Shown here piece by piece: positions 1-8,440 of a stretch of 64,000 nucleotides of DNA. The position numbers and the translations under genes are program-made. The DNA is from Serratia sp. H1w (GTDB lineage Bacteria; Pseudomonadota; Gammaproteobacteria; Enterobacterales; Enterobacteriaceae), in NCBI RefSeq assembly GCF_000633355.1, contig NZ_AYMQ01000046.1, forward strand, positions 1-64,000. Direction: 5' to 3'. Every line of letters begins with the position of its first letter. Within the stretch, counting starts at the first letter, position 1. Below the pieces are notes generated by a model. That model searched no databases. It was not told the origin of the DNA and was given only the letters and a program-made list of their open reading frames with translations.

Positions 1-64
1 CACATTGAATACTTGACCCTCTCCTGAAACACTATTCTAAGCAGCTAGATAGCCTGCTCTTATA

Positions 65-442
65 TTACTGGCGGCGTGCCAGCTCAATAAACGGCGCCAA
101 CTGCTGGTTAAAGTAAGCACATTTCTCCGCCAACGGCGACCCGTCCTGATTCAGATCGGTTAAAATACTCTTGGCTCGTGCCGTAAGCTGTTGTTCTGCC
201 GCGCCGTTCAATGCCCATCCTTTGCTTCTCGCCTGTGAATGCGCAGCCGCTATCAGCTTGGCCTCCGCTGGCACATCGCTGCGCTGGCAATGGTCTCTTA
301 AAAACCCGCTGGAGGCCACCAGCGTAGCCAATTGCTCTACCTGCGGTGGCTGTGCCAAGGACGCCTCTTGCTCTGAAGTAGAGAGAGAACATCCGGTCAG
401 TAAATTTGCCCCCAACAGCAAAGGCAGCATGTGTTTTTTCAT
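65..442 (-). CDS. Small putative lipoprotein of unknown function
   Basis: A 125-residue protein with a lipoprotein signal: Met-Lys-Lys start, a hydrophobic stretch, then the lipobox LTGC at residues 15-18, so Cys18 should be lipidated after cleavage. The mature part is mostly helical in character and Ala/Gln/Leu rich, with two further cysteines in the sequence (DHC and EKC). I do not recognise a named family. It is divergent from the LPMO gene across about 275 bp, so a link with chitin use is possible but rests only on position. The lipobox and intact frame make it a believable gene; the function is open. Confidence 0.7.
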   Translation of the reverse strand: MKKHMLPLLLGANLLTGCSLSTSEQEASLAQPPQVEQLATLVASSGFLRDHCQRSDVPAEAKLIAAAHSQARSKGWALNGAAEQQLTARAKSILTDLNQDGSPLAEKCAYFNQQLAPFIELARRQ

Positions 443-717
443 ATTGATTTCGTCATTTTTTATTAGCGAGTAAGGCGACTATTTTAAGGTTTTACCGCTA
501 ATGATAACACTATTAACTTCTTAATTTTCATTAAGCGCCCCCCTTAGCGGATCCCAATTGATATTAAAAAATCTTATTTTAATCGATTATAAGATGTCAG
601 ACCGACAAAAATCGCTAACATGCTTTCCCGGAGACCATGGAGTACACTCCGATACTAAAGGGAATATCTTTATACATCCTTTTAATTATACCAATTTGAT
701 TTTATTCGGATAATACA
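443..717. other. Divergent intergenic region, lipoprotein / LPMO
   Basis: AT-rich spacer that must hold the promoters of the divergent lipoprotein and LPMO genes. I see no clear operator. A short TAATGATAAC stretch near 500 faintly resembles half of a Fur box but is not convincing. No gene is visible. Confidence 0.5.
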
Positions 718-2139
718 ATGAGATTGAAAAAAGTTGCCTTAGCTGTTTCTGCTTTAATTATTTCTTCGGGTTCTTGGGCACACGGTTATATTGAGTTTCC
801 AGAAAGCCGCGCTTATAAATGCAAGATGCAACAGAACTACGATTGTGGCCAGGCGGAATACGAGCCACAAAGCATTGAGAAAGACTCGGGCTTCCCAATC
901 GGACCTTTGCCACTGGATGGCGAATTGGCTAGCGCCAGCCTTTCTCAATTCTCTCCGCTGGATAAACAAAGCACCAACCTTTGGGCGAAAAATCCGATCA
1001 AAGCCGGTATGAACAACTTTACCTGGTACCACACGGCTCCGCATAAAACCCAAAACTGGCGCTATTACATCACCAAACAAAATTGGGATCAAAACCAGCC
1101 GCTGACGCGCGCCGCTTTCGAAAGTACCCCTTTCTGCCAGGTTGAAGGGCATCAGGAATTGCCAGCGGCACGTGCCACCCACAGCTGCGATGTTCCACAG
1201 CGCACCGGTTCCCAGGTGATCTATGGTGTATGGGAGATCTCCGATACCATCAACAGCTTCTATCAGGTCATCGACGTTGATTTTGGTGGTGAAGAAGGCG
1301 TGGTTTCAGAGTGGACCACTCAGCTTACAGGGCAGATTGTCGGTAAAGACCTGCGTCAAGGCGATAAAGTCATCGCCCGTTTCTTCGACGATCAAGGTGA
1401 AGTGCAGGCCAAGCGCACTGAAATGACCATCGCCACCCAGGAGCAGACGGATAAAAACCGTTGGTCATTCGATCTGGCAACCCAGATCAACAACACCCAC
1501 ACCGATGTTCGCGTTGGGGTAAAAGACGGCCAAGGTAATATCAACCCGGTGTTCGGCAATAACAGCGCATTCGTGAAGAAAGATAGCCGCCTGAGCAAAG
1601 TGGTGACCGCCTATGAAGAGCAGTCGCCTGAAATTACTGAAGAAGTGACCGTTTCCGGTGCGCAGGTCAGCAAAATCCAGGACGGCCAGGCCAAGCTGGA
1701 CTTCAACGTGCAGGCAAAAGGGGAAATCCGCTTTGAAGCCACGGTGATCAATCACCACGGCAGTGAAAAGGGTTATGTGAAGCAGGATATCGCCGATACC
1801 AACATGCCATTCAGCATCATGCTGAAAGACGTGAAGTCTGGTCACCACATGCTCAAATACTTTGCGACCAATAAAGACGGCAAACTGATCAAGCAGGACG
1901 TGATCGATCTGCAATTAGAGAACGCCAGCAACGGCGGTACCGGTGAATATCAGCATATCTTCCCGGAAAATATCTCTTCATACGTTGCCGGGACCGTGGT
2001 CTTGCAGCCAAAAGATGGCAAAACCTACGAGTGTAAACCTTTCCCTTACAGCGGCTACTGCATCCAGTGGACTGCAACCACCTCTCAGTTTGAACCGGGC
2101 GTGGGCAGCAACTGGCAGGATGCCTGGACACTGAAATAA
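718..2139 (+). CDS. gbpA: GbpA-type chitin-binding lytic polysaccharide monooxygenase (AA10)
   Basis: Secreted copper enzyme predicted to bind and oxidatively cleave chitin/GlcNAc polymers. Residues 1-21 are a signal peptide ending SWA, which exposes His22 as the N-terminal copper ligand. The second ligand is His109 (TAPHKT) and the axial aromatic is Phe181 (NSFYQ), so the AA10 histidine brace is complete over residues 22-190. Middle domains of about 200-400 resemble the GbpA D2/D3 modules. The C-terminal 65 residues, rich in Trp, Tyr and Cys (YECKPFPYSGYC), form a chitin-binding module of the CBM73/CBM5-12 kind. At 473 residues it matches Vibrio GbpA (about 485) and is longer than single-domain CBP21. 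A hairpin follows the stop and cytochrome b561 lies 81 bp downstream on the same strand. Confidence 0.93.
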   Translation: MRLKKVALAVSALIISSGSWAHGYIEFPESRAYKCKMQQNYDCGQAEYEPQSIEKDSGFPIGPLPLDGELASASLSQFSPLDKQSTNLWAKNPIKAGMNNFTWYHTAPHKTQNWRYYITKQNWDQNQPLTRAAFESTPFCQVEGHQELPAARATHSCDVPQRTGSQVIYGVWEISDTINSFYQVIDVDFGGEEGVVSEWTTQLTGQIVGKDLRQGDKVIARFFDDQGEVQAKRTEMTIATQEQTDKNRWSFDLATQINNTHTDVRVGVKDGQGNINPVFGNNSAFVKKDSRLSKVVTAYEEQSPEITEEVTVSGAQVSKIQDGQAKLDFNVQAKGEIRFEATVINHHGSEKGYVKQDIADTNMPFSIMLKDVKSGHHMLKYFATNKDGKLIKQDVIDLQLENASNGGTGEYQHIFPENISSYVAGTVVLQPKDGKTYECKPFPYSGYCIQWTATTSQFEPGVGSNWQDAWTLK

Positions 2140-2168
2140 GCGTCTGAAACGTTTTACCCTTTCCACCA

Positions 2169-2191
2169 GCGGCCCTTCGTGGGCCGTTGTT
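2169..2191 (+). terminator. Hairpin after the LPMO gene
   Basis: A CGGCCC stem pairs with GGGCCG across a TTCG-T loop and is followed by a short T-rich tail (TTGTT). It is a plausible rho-independent terminator between the LPMO and cytochrome b561 genes. Confidence 0.55.
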
Positions 2192-2220
2192 AGTATTATC
2201 CTGTTTTACGGAACCCCATA

Positions 2221-2751
2221 ATGACGATGAGCAATCTCCCCCACAAAACACGTTATGACCTGTTCTCCCGCATCTTGCACTGGGTGTTGGCCATAGGGAT
2301 CATTTACGCTACCATCGTGGGTTACGGTCTGCACTTTATTTCAGACCCACAGGTGTTCAGGTTCTTTTCCGAACTGAATATGTCGCTGGCAACGGTGATG
2401 GCGACGCTGATGGTCGTGCGTTTTATCTGGCGTTTTTTCCGCCCTTCCGTGCCTTACGGCAGCCATATTACTGGACACAAAAAAGGGCTGGTTGTCCTGC
2501 TGCACGAGATTTTCTATCTCATCATCTTTGCCGTACTGATCAGTGGGTTCCTGATGCTGGAACATGGCTACAGCCTGTTTGGCCTGATCCACATCCCACA
2601 ACCATTAGAGAATCTGGAAGTTAACCGATTCTTTTTCACCGTGCATCGCATTAGCTGCATCTCGCTCGGCCTGATGCTGCTGATGCATGTCTGTGCCGTG
2701 ATCAAACATCAGTTGTTTGACAAGAACCCGATCCTTTCGCGCATGGTTTAA
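2221..2751 (+). CDS. cybB: Cytochrome b561 (CybB family)
   Basis: Four-helix inner-membrane di-heme b protein of 176 residues. Hydrophobic segments lie near residues 15-40, 55-75, 90-120 and 140-165. Candidate heme-ligand histidines sit in RILHW near the N-terminus, LLHE in helix 3, VHRIS at the start of helix 4 and MHVCAVIKH at its end. The E. coli homologue oxidises superoxide and passes electrons to ubiquinone. It lies just downstream of a secreted LPMO on the same strand. A functional tie (electron supply or oxidant clean-up) is possible, but a hairpin separates them and chance adjacency is equally likely. Confidence 0.88.
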   Translation: MTMSNLPHKTRYDLFSRILHWVLAIGIIYATIVGYGLHFISDPQVFRFFSELNMSLATVMATLMVVRFIWRFFRPSVPYGSHITGHKKGLVVLLHEIFYLIIFAVLISGFLMLEHGYSLFGLIHIPQPLENLEVNRFFFTVHRISCISLGLMLLMHVCAVIKHQLFDKNPILSRMV

Positions 2752-2922
2752 GTTTATTAACGCTTGTCTATCTTCGCCCCGATTAACAGGGGCGCAGTAC
2801 ATGTCGGAAATGCCAGGAGGGTGCCCATCGATAACGTTGAGGGCTAAAAGAGTAGAGAGATACCAAGAAGTGGCTGTTAAACACCAACCCCGCAGCGAGC
2901 CACGGGGTTGCCGTCTATGCTA

Positions 2923-3474
2923 TCAATGCCCAGCGAAGTCGAGCAGGCAGTAGCAATCAATCCCCAGATTATTCAGACGCGTTTCGCCCCCGAGATCCGG
3001 CAGGTTGATAATAAATGCCGCGCCAGTGACTTCACCACCCAGACGGCGGATCAGCGTAGCGGTAGCTTCGATTGTGCCGCCAGTAGCCAACAGATCGTCA
3101 ACAACCAGCACCTTGTCACCAGCGACGATAGCGTCGGTGTGAATTTCCAGCTTATCGGTGCCGTATTCCAGCTCATAGCTTTCGCTCAGGGTGGCACGCG
3201 GCAATTTGCCCGGCTTGCGTACCGGCACAAAGCCCACGCCCAGTGCCAACGCTACCGGCGCGCCGAACAGGAATCCACGCGCTTCAGTACCCACCACCTT
3301 GGTGATGCCCGTATCGCGGTAACGTTCAACCAGCAGTTCAATGCTGGAAGCATACGCCAGCGGATCTTCCAGCAGGCTGGTGACATCACGGAACAGAATA
3401 CCCGGCTTCGGATAGTCGGGAATGGTTTTGATACTGTCTCTAATATACTGAAGCTGTTGCGCAGTCGCGGTCAT
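2923..3474 (-). CDS. apt: Adenine phosphoribosyltransferase
   Basis: Purine-salvage enzyme converting adenine plus PRPP to AMP. The 183-residue protein carries the PRPP-binding motif [13 protein letters not shown] at residues 122-134 and the type I PRTase loop TEARGF near 63-68, so it is complete. It is the usual neighbour of ybaN. In E. coli dnaX follows apt; here the downstream side holds convergent cybB with no dnaX in the visible 2.9 kb. Adenine deaminase (24259-26046) offers a competing fate for adenine in the same window. Confidence 0.97.
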   Translation of the reverse strand: MTATAQQLQYIRDSIKTIPDYPKPGILFRDVTSLLEDPLAYASSIELLVERYRDTGITKVVGTEARGFLFGAPVALALGVGFVPVRKPGKLPRATLSESYELEYGTDKLEIHTDAIVAGDKVLVVDDLLATGGTIEATATLIRRLGGEVTGAAFIINLPDLGGETRLNNLGIDCYCLLDFAGH

Positions 3475-3620
3475 AGTTATTGCCTGATAAAACTACCTGA
3501 TAACTTCCACACAGGCCTTCAACTGCCACACCATGAACAAAAAACGGCGGGAGGAAACCTGCGCACGAAAACGCCCAAATCTATGCAAAAAGGCGGATAA
3601 ATGCAACTGACGCAGCACGA

Positions 3621-4001
3621 TCAGCGCTGTTTTTGTTGCGACAGGTCAATAACTGGCAGCCGGAGCATAAAGGTCAGCAGAATAACCAGCATCGCCAGCA
3701 GTAAACCGCGCACCCACCAAAGCGGCACCAGCCACAGGGAAACGGCAAACGTCAGCACGATAAGCACGACCGCTTTCCACTTGGCTCCAGGCGGCAGCGC
3801 CTTATGCTGTTGCCAATGACGCAAATAAGAACCGAACCAGGAGCGATATAACAACCAATGGTGAAAGCGCGGCGAAGAGCGAGCAAAGCACCAGGCAGCC
3901 AACAAGAGAAATGGGATCGTCGGCAGTAGCGGTAGCACCACGCCCAACGTGGCCAGCACGACGGCCAACCATCCCAGTATAATCAACAACCAACGAGTCA
4001 T
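3621..4001 (-). CDS. ybaN: YbaN family inner-membrane protein (DUF454)
   Basis: A 126-residue hydrophobic protein with about three membrane segments: one at the N-terminus (LLIILGWLAVVLATLG), then the conserved TIPFLLLAAWCFARSSPR region, then two closely spaced helices near residues 75-115. It matches the E. coli YbaN family in length and position next to apt. The biochemical role is not known. In E. coli priC lies directly beyond; here a four-gene operon intervenes. Confidence 0.9.
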   Translation of the reverse strand: MTRWLLIILGWLAVVLATLGVVLPLLPTIPFLLLAAWCFARSSPRFHHWLLYRSWFGSYLRHWQQHKALPPGAKWKAVVLIVLTFAVSLWLVPLWWVRGLLLAMLVILLTFMLRLPVIDLSQQKQR

Positions 4002-4074
4002 GCCGTTTCTTCTTAGGCCCTATTTGCTGCTATTTTAGCATCCGGCAGCCAAGTCCCAAAATCGTCAAGGTAGA

Positions 4075-4809
4075 TTACTGGTAATGAATTTCACCGAAGT
4101 AGTCTGATAACACACTATAGCGGCAATATTCAAAGGGTTCATTCTCATCGCGGAGGAACGTCTGCCGTGCGACCGACAGCAGCGGCATATCAGCACCGAT
4201 CTGCAAGCGTTCACATAACTCAGGTGAAGGCATAACGGCATCAATCTTTTCCACGGCAGAGCCGATGGTGATCTGGTACCGATTTTCCAGCAACTGGTAT
4301 AGCGACTGTTGTGCCAAATCCTCTGGCACCAGTTGCAAACCGGGGAAGAACGACAGGTTAATGTAAATTTTTTCGTGGTTGAACGGCTTGCCTTTGGCAT
4401 AGCGCACGCGGGAGATAAACAGATACTTGTTCTTGGCTGGCAGGTTCAATCCGTCCAGCAATGCCTCTTTGGCGCTGCGGGGTGCCACCGCCAGGATCTG
4501 GTTTTCTATCCGTATCTGGGAAAAGCTCAGGTCAGAGGTAATACCGCGGAACGTGTGCCCATAGCTAACCCCTTCCGGCAGCGCATTCACCACCGAACCG
4601 GTGCCGCGCTGCGAGACGATGATCCCGCTTGCCACCAAGTCATTCCACGCCTGTTTGACGACAATGAGCGAAACATCAAATTGGCGCGCAATTTCCTTTT
4701 GCGTCGGTAAACGGTCACCGAGGCTGTAGGTGCCATCGAGGATCTGATGACAGATGATCGAATACAACTGCTTATACAGCGGCGTATAGCTCGCCTTGTC
4801 TACCACCAC
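4075..4809 (-). CDS. GntR/HutC-family transcriptional regulator with UTRA domain
   Basis: A 244-residue regulator. Residues 8-75 form the winged helix typical of GntR (TPLYKQLYSIICHQI, then LPTQKEIARQFDVS), and about 90-235 form a UTRA ligand-binding domain. It is the last gene of a four-gene set, 57 bp after the ADP-ribosylglycohydrolase gene, and probably controls it. The likely target is the 18-bp palindrome at 8403-8420 upstream of the transporter gene. The arrangement matches Salmonella STM4065-4068, where a GntR regulator accompanies the aminoimidazole riboside kinase. The inducer is unknown and is presumably an imported glycoside or its phosphate. Confidence 0.9.
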   Translation of the reverse strand: MVVDKASYTPLYKQLYSIICHQILDGTYSLGDRLPTQKEIARQFDVSLIVVKQAWNDLVASGIIVSQRGTGSVVNALPEGVSYGHTFRGITSDLSFSQIRIENQILAVAPRSAKEALLDGLNLPAKNKYLFISRVRYAKGKPFNHEKIYINLSFFPGLQLVPEDLAQQSLYQLLENRYQITIGSAVEKIDAVMPSPELCERLQIGADMPLLSVARQTFLRDENEPFEYCRYSVLSDYFGEIHYQ

Positions 4810-4866
4810 CTGATGACCTCTTCTTGTTTACAGGGGAAAGAGCCTGCTCCTTCCCCTGTCTGGCTG

Positions 4867-5907
4867 TTATTGCGTAATTGAACCCGCCAACGCCTCCAGA
4901 GAGAAATGGTTCATACGATCCAGGGTACTCAGGTAGTCTGCGGGTAATGCTGCTGCACCGTGGTATGCGCCAGAAATGGCACCAACCATGGTAGCAACCG
5001 TATCGGTATCATTGCCGATATTAACTGCGGAAACAATAGCATCGACCGGATTGCTGGCACAGCAGGCGAATAGGCCGAATGCAGCCGGCACCGCTTCACT
5101 GACATGCAGCCCGGTACCAATAATATCGTTCAACTCGACGATCGCCGTTTCCCAATGCAGATGCCGCTTGCCAATGGTCACAGCCAGTTCGATGCGCCGC
5201 CCCACGGATGGCCCGGCAATCGCCGCTGCGCCTTGTTCGGCTGCCAGCACCAACCCTTTATCGGCACCATAAATGCCTGCCGCAATAATCGAATCACGGC
5301 TGGCCGAGCTGGATAAAGCCTCGCTGATCGCTGCCGCCATGGCCGCAGCTCCAGACATTGCCAGTACATTATTATGGGTAAAACGAGCGATATCCAGAGC
5401 GCATTGGATCGCTCGATCAATCTCTGCCGGATGCAACACCGCCGCTGGCCAGATTTTCATCGCCGAACCATTGGTGGCGGCAGCATTACCGCCGTTGATA
5501 ATCTGCACTGACTGCTTCTCCCCCTCCAACTCGCCCTGTAAAGAAGCGCGATTATCGTTAAAAATCGCTTTCATCGCCGCGCGGGTCGTTGGACCGGTAA
5601 AGTTGGCATAAAAGGGATAATCCAACCAACGCTGGAAGGCTTCTCTCATTGCCGTATCGGAAACCTGCCGCCCATGGGACAACAGAGCATCCATAATATA
5701 TTTCGCCTGCAGAAAGTCATCGGTACACATCCCGGCCTCGTTACAACGGCCAAAGGTATCCGCCGGAGGTTTGAGGAACGTTGTCACCCAGCCACCAAAA
5801 GTGTCCTTGATTTGTTGCTGGGTGCGCACTTCTGTCGCCGCTCCCATCGCATCGGCGGCAGCAGCGCCAATCAGGCAACCCAGTACCTTGTCATAATTTG
5901 CGTTCAT
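4867..5907 (-). CDS. ADP-ribosylglycohydrolase-family enzyme
   Basis: A 346-residue all-helical ARH/DraG-like hydrolase, probably cleaving an N- or O-ribosyl bond in a small molecule. The dinuclear metal site looks complete: DAMG at 19-22 with Glu26, TDD at 62-64, and DTDT at 300-303. One oddity is that TDD is followed by Phe65, where many relatives (E. coli YegU, for example) have Thr. Its start codon abuts the kinase stop directly, so translation is probably coupled. Its place in a sugar-transporter/kinase operon argues for catabolism of a ribosylated compound rather than protein de-ADP-ribosylation, but the substrate is unproven. Confidence 0.87.
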   Translation of the reverse strand: MNANYDKVLGCLIGAAAADAMGAATEVRTQQQIKDTFGGWVTTFLKPPADTFGRCNEAGMCTDDFLQAKYIMDALLSHGRQVSDTAMREAFQRWLDYPFYANFTGPTTRAAMKAIFNDNRASLQGELEGEKQSVQIINGGNAAATNGSAMKIWPAAVLHPAEIDRAIQCALDIARFTHNNVLAMSGAAAMAAAISEALSSSASRDSIIAAGIYGADKGLVLAAEQGAAAIAGPSVGRRIELAVTIGKRHLHWETAIVELNDIIGTGLHVSEAVPAAFGLFACCASNPVDAIVSAVNIGNDTDTVATMVGAISGAYHGAAALPADYLSTLDRMNHFSLEALAGSITQ

Positions 5908-6879
5908 TCAAGTCTCCTTGGTGTCATTTGCAACAGCGGCCTGCCAGGATGAGGCCGCATAAAAATCAGCCAGTTGCCCGGCAGTAGGTAAAGCGGTCAT
6001 GGCCCCTTTCTGCGTCACCGCCGCCGCCCCGCAAAAATTGGCGGTCAACAGGGCGTCGGCCAATGATTGATGGCGCCAATCGGCTTGTTGTGCCAAGCGA
6101 CTCAGCAAGCCGCCGACAAAGGCATCTCCAGCTCCCGTGGTATCGATCGCCACGACCGGAATGGCCGGGAAATGCTGTTCTTGCCCCTGATGGATGACAT
6201 AGGCCCCCTCGCCACCGAGGGAGATTACCGTCGTCATACAGCCCAGATCACGGGCGTAGTAACGAGCACTACGCCAGTCCGGCTGAGCCGACAGGCGGCA
6301 GAGTTCGTCGGCAGAGATTTTGCAGATATCGGCCAGCGCGATGGCAGCGGTCACCTGCGGCAGGATGTCTTGTGGCTGATCCCACATAGCCTCCCGCAGG
6401 TTGACATCAAACAGCACCGAACCTCCTGCCCGCTGCATTTGGCGAGCGCCAACCAGGCAGGCGTTACGCGAAGGTTCCCGGATCAGTCCAATTGAGTTGA
6501 AGTAGAACCACTCCCCGGCCGCAAAAATCGGCAGATCCTGTTCGCTGACAAAGCTGTCGGCGCTGGGAGTCACCAGATAACTGAAGGAACGCTCACCGCC
6601 CTCTTCCAATGACACGATCAACACGGCAGTTTTCAGTGCAGGATCGAGCCGTAGACTGCTGATATCCACCCCTTCGCGCCGCAGAGTCTGTGCCAGAAAA
6701 TGACCGACCGGATCCAGCCCCAGGCGGCCAATAAACCCACACTGCCCCGCCAGTCTCGCTACACACACCGCCACGTTGGCAGACGCGCCCCCCGGGCATT
6801 TCAGATAGCGCTGTTGATCGTCAGGTACCAGATCAACCGAAGCATCACCAATTACCCATACCTTGTTGCTGCTGCTCAT
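5908..6879 (-). CDS. PfkB-family kinase, aminoimidazole riboside kinase-like
   Basis: A 323-residue ribokinase-fold enzyme. The N-terminal VWVIGDASVDLVP and CPGGASANVAVCVARL segments closely match, as I recall it, Salmonella STM4066, shown to phosphorylate aminoimidazole riboside to AIR (the purine/thiamine intermediate). The anion hole and catalytic base are present as DTTGAGDAF, with Asp252 in GAGD (249-252). Fructokinase activity is the main alternative. One base separates it from the transporter stop and it abuts the glycohydrolase gene, so the three form a tight operon. The in vivo substrate is presumably the riboside or sugar released or imported by its partners. Confidence 0.88.
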   Translation of the reverse strand: MSSSNKVWVIGDASVDLVPDDQQRYLKCPGGASANVAVCVARLAGQCGFIGRLGLDPVGHFLAQTLRREGVDISSLRLDPALKTAVLIVSLEEGGERSFSYLVTPSADSFVSEQDLPIFAAGEWFYFNSIGLIREPSRNACLVGARQMQRAGGSVLFDVNLREAMWDQPQDILPQVTAAIALADICKISADELCRLSAQPDWRSARYYARDLGCMTTVISLGGEGAYVIHQGQEQHFPAIPVVAIDTTGAGDAFVGGLLSRLAQQADWRHQSLADALLTANFCGAAAVTQKGAMTALPTAGQLADFYAASSWQAAVANDTKET

Positions 6880-6880
6880 C

Positions 6881-8212
6881 TCACCCTCGCTTGGCCAAGG
6901 CCAGTTTCAATTCAGCGTAATAGTGATTATTAATGACATAACGTTTCATCAGCAGGCCGATGATTAAATGGAATAATGCCGGAATTATCGTCATCATCAT
7001 GGCAATGCCGGTTAATGCATTGGCCGTCTGCTGCACGTCGGGCTGATAACCGAAATGACTGAGCAGAAAACCTAATAGCCCACCGGCGATCCCCATACCA
7101 AATTTCTGGAAGAATAAAATACCGCCAAATGCCAGGCCAGAAACCCGCTTGCCGGTCTTGTTTTCGCCATAATCTACCGCTTCAGCAATGGATGACCAGA
7201 ATATCGGCATCTGCATATCGCAGAAGTAGTTAATCAGGAAATAAAATATGAAGGCCAACCACAGGTTATTTTGTCCGACCAGGAAGAACATTCCCAGGCT
7301 TAAAATAAAGGTCAGCAACTGGGTATAACGGAACAGCTTTATTTTGTCGTAGACCCGGGTGATATAGGTGGTGGAAATCATGGCCAGTATCGAGGCCACA
7401 ACCCCGATGGTCAGGAACGGGGAAATCAGGGCATCTCCACCTTCGAGATAGTACTTGGCATAGTAAGCGGCTACGGAACCGCGGATCACATAGCCGCACA
7501 TCAGTAGCATGATCACCACGCCCAACAGGAGCCACTGATCGTTGCGCAGCAACAGCCTGAACTGTTCAGGCAGACGCATGGTGGGAATTTCCGGGCGGCT
7601 GCGCTCGCGAGTGGTCAAGAAGCAGAAGATAAACAGCACCGCTCCCATGACGCCCATCAGCCCCATCGACAGTTGGTAACCATGTGCCTTGCTGCCCTGG
7701 CCAAGCCACACGGCCATCAGTGGCACTACAATGGTTACCAGAAACGCCGCAATTTTGGTCATCACAAACCGGTAACCGTTGGCACTCAACCGTTTCAATG
7801 GATCATCCGTAATCACGCCGATCATGGAAATATAGGGAATGGTGATCGCGGTGTAGATAACCGTCATTAAAATATAAGTGAAGTAGGCCCACGCCAATTT
7901 CGCAGTGTAATCCACGTCGGGCGTGATAAACATCAGGTAAACGGCAAAACCAAATGGAATGGCAAACCACAACAGATAGGGACGATAACGTCCCCAACGG
8001 GTGTTGACTTTATCGGTTAACACCCCCATTAGCGGATCGATAATTGCGTCAATCAGGCGCACAACCACGAATAAAACGCCCACGTCAGCGGCATGCAAAC
8101 CATAAATATCGGTGTAAAAATACGCAAGCAATAACTGCATGGCGATAATGATGATATTAATTGCCATATCGCCGGCGCCAAATCCTATCTTTTCGAGGAC
8201 TGATAATTTCAT
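6881..8212 (-). CDS. GPH-family (MelB-like) glycoside/nucleoside symporter
   Basis: A 443-residue inner-membrane transporter with about twelve hydrophobic segments. It belongs to the glycoside-pentoside-hexuronide cation symporter family: N-terminal EKIGFGAGDMA, then RLIDAIIDPLMG and the TRWGRYRPYLL loop typical of the MelB group. First gene of the operon; the kinase starts one base after its stop. It probably brings in the glycoside or riboside that the glycohydrolase and kinase then process. The untranslated upstream region is about 190 bp to a palindromic operator and a CRP-like site, suggesting catabolite control. Confidence 0.9.
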   Translation of the reverse strand: MKLSVLEKIGFGAGDMAINIIIIAMQLLLAYFYTDIYGLHAADVGVLFVVVRLIDAIIDPLMGVLTDKVNTRWGRYRPYLLWFAIPFGFAVYLMFITPDVDYTAKLAWAYFTYILMTVIYTAITIPYISMIGVITDDPLKRLSANGYRFVMTKIAAFLVTIVVPLMAVWLGQGSKAHGYQLSMGLMGVMGAVLFIFCFLTTRERSRPEIPTMRLPEQFRLLLRNDQWLLLGVVIMLLMCGYVIRGSVAAYYAKYYLEGGDALISPFLTIGVVASILAMISTTYITRVYDKIKLFRYTQLLTFILSLGMFFLVGQNNLWLAFIFYFLINYFCDMQMPIFWSSIAEAVDYGENKTGKRVSGLAFGGILFFQKFGMGIAGGLLGFLLSHFGYQPDVQQTANALTGIAMMMTIIPALFHLIIGLLMKRYVINNHYYAELKLALAKRG

Positions 8213-8402
8213 GTGAGCACCTTTTATTAAGATCTGTTAACGATGCAGTCTGTTAACAACAGGTCACTTTTCATTGGTCAATGCCAATCGCTAATGCCAC
8301 ATAACGCTTACCCGAACGACGGTTTTCTTCCGCCTTGTTCACCACTGGATAATTTTCCCTGAAATGTTGGCACAGACTCAGTCTACCCCTGAAGCAAAAA
8401 AC

Positions 8403-8420
8403 ATAAAGGTATACCTTTAT
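8403..8420 (-). promoter_or_regulatory. Perfect palindrome, likely GntR-family operator
   Basis: ATAAAGGTATACCTTTAT reads identically on both strands. The GGTATACC core resembles the GT/AC-type half-sites of HutC/UTRA regulators. On the minus strand it would overlap the spacer and -10 region of a promoter for the symporter operon. I infer that the GntR regulator at 4075-4809 binds here; no second copy was found in the operon. Confidence 0.6.
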
Positions 8421-8424
8421 ACTT

Positions 8425-8440
8425 TTTGATCATCATCACA
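8425..8440 (-). promoter_or_regulatory. CRP-like binding site
   Basis: On the minus strand TGTGA-N6-TCAAA, one mismatch from the TGTGA-N6-TCACA consensus. It sits five bases from the palindrome. If the -10 is TATGTT near 8400-8405, its centre falls near -40, as in class II CRP promoters. This placement is inferred. Confidence 0.5.

Noticed and set aside
495..515. Possible Fur box upstream of the LPMO gene
   Set aside because: Only part of GATAATGATAATCATTATC is matched and the symmetry is poor.
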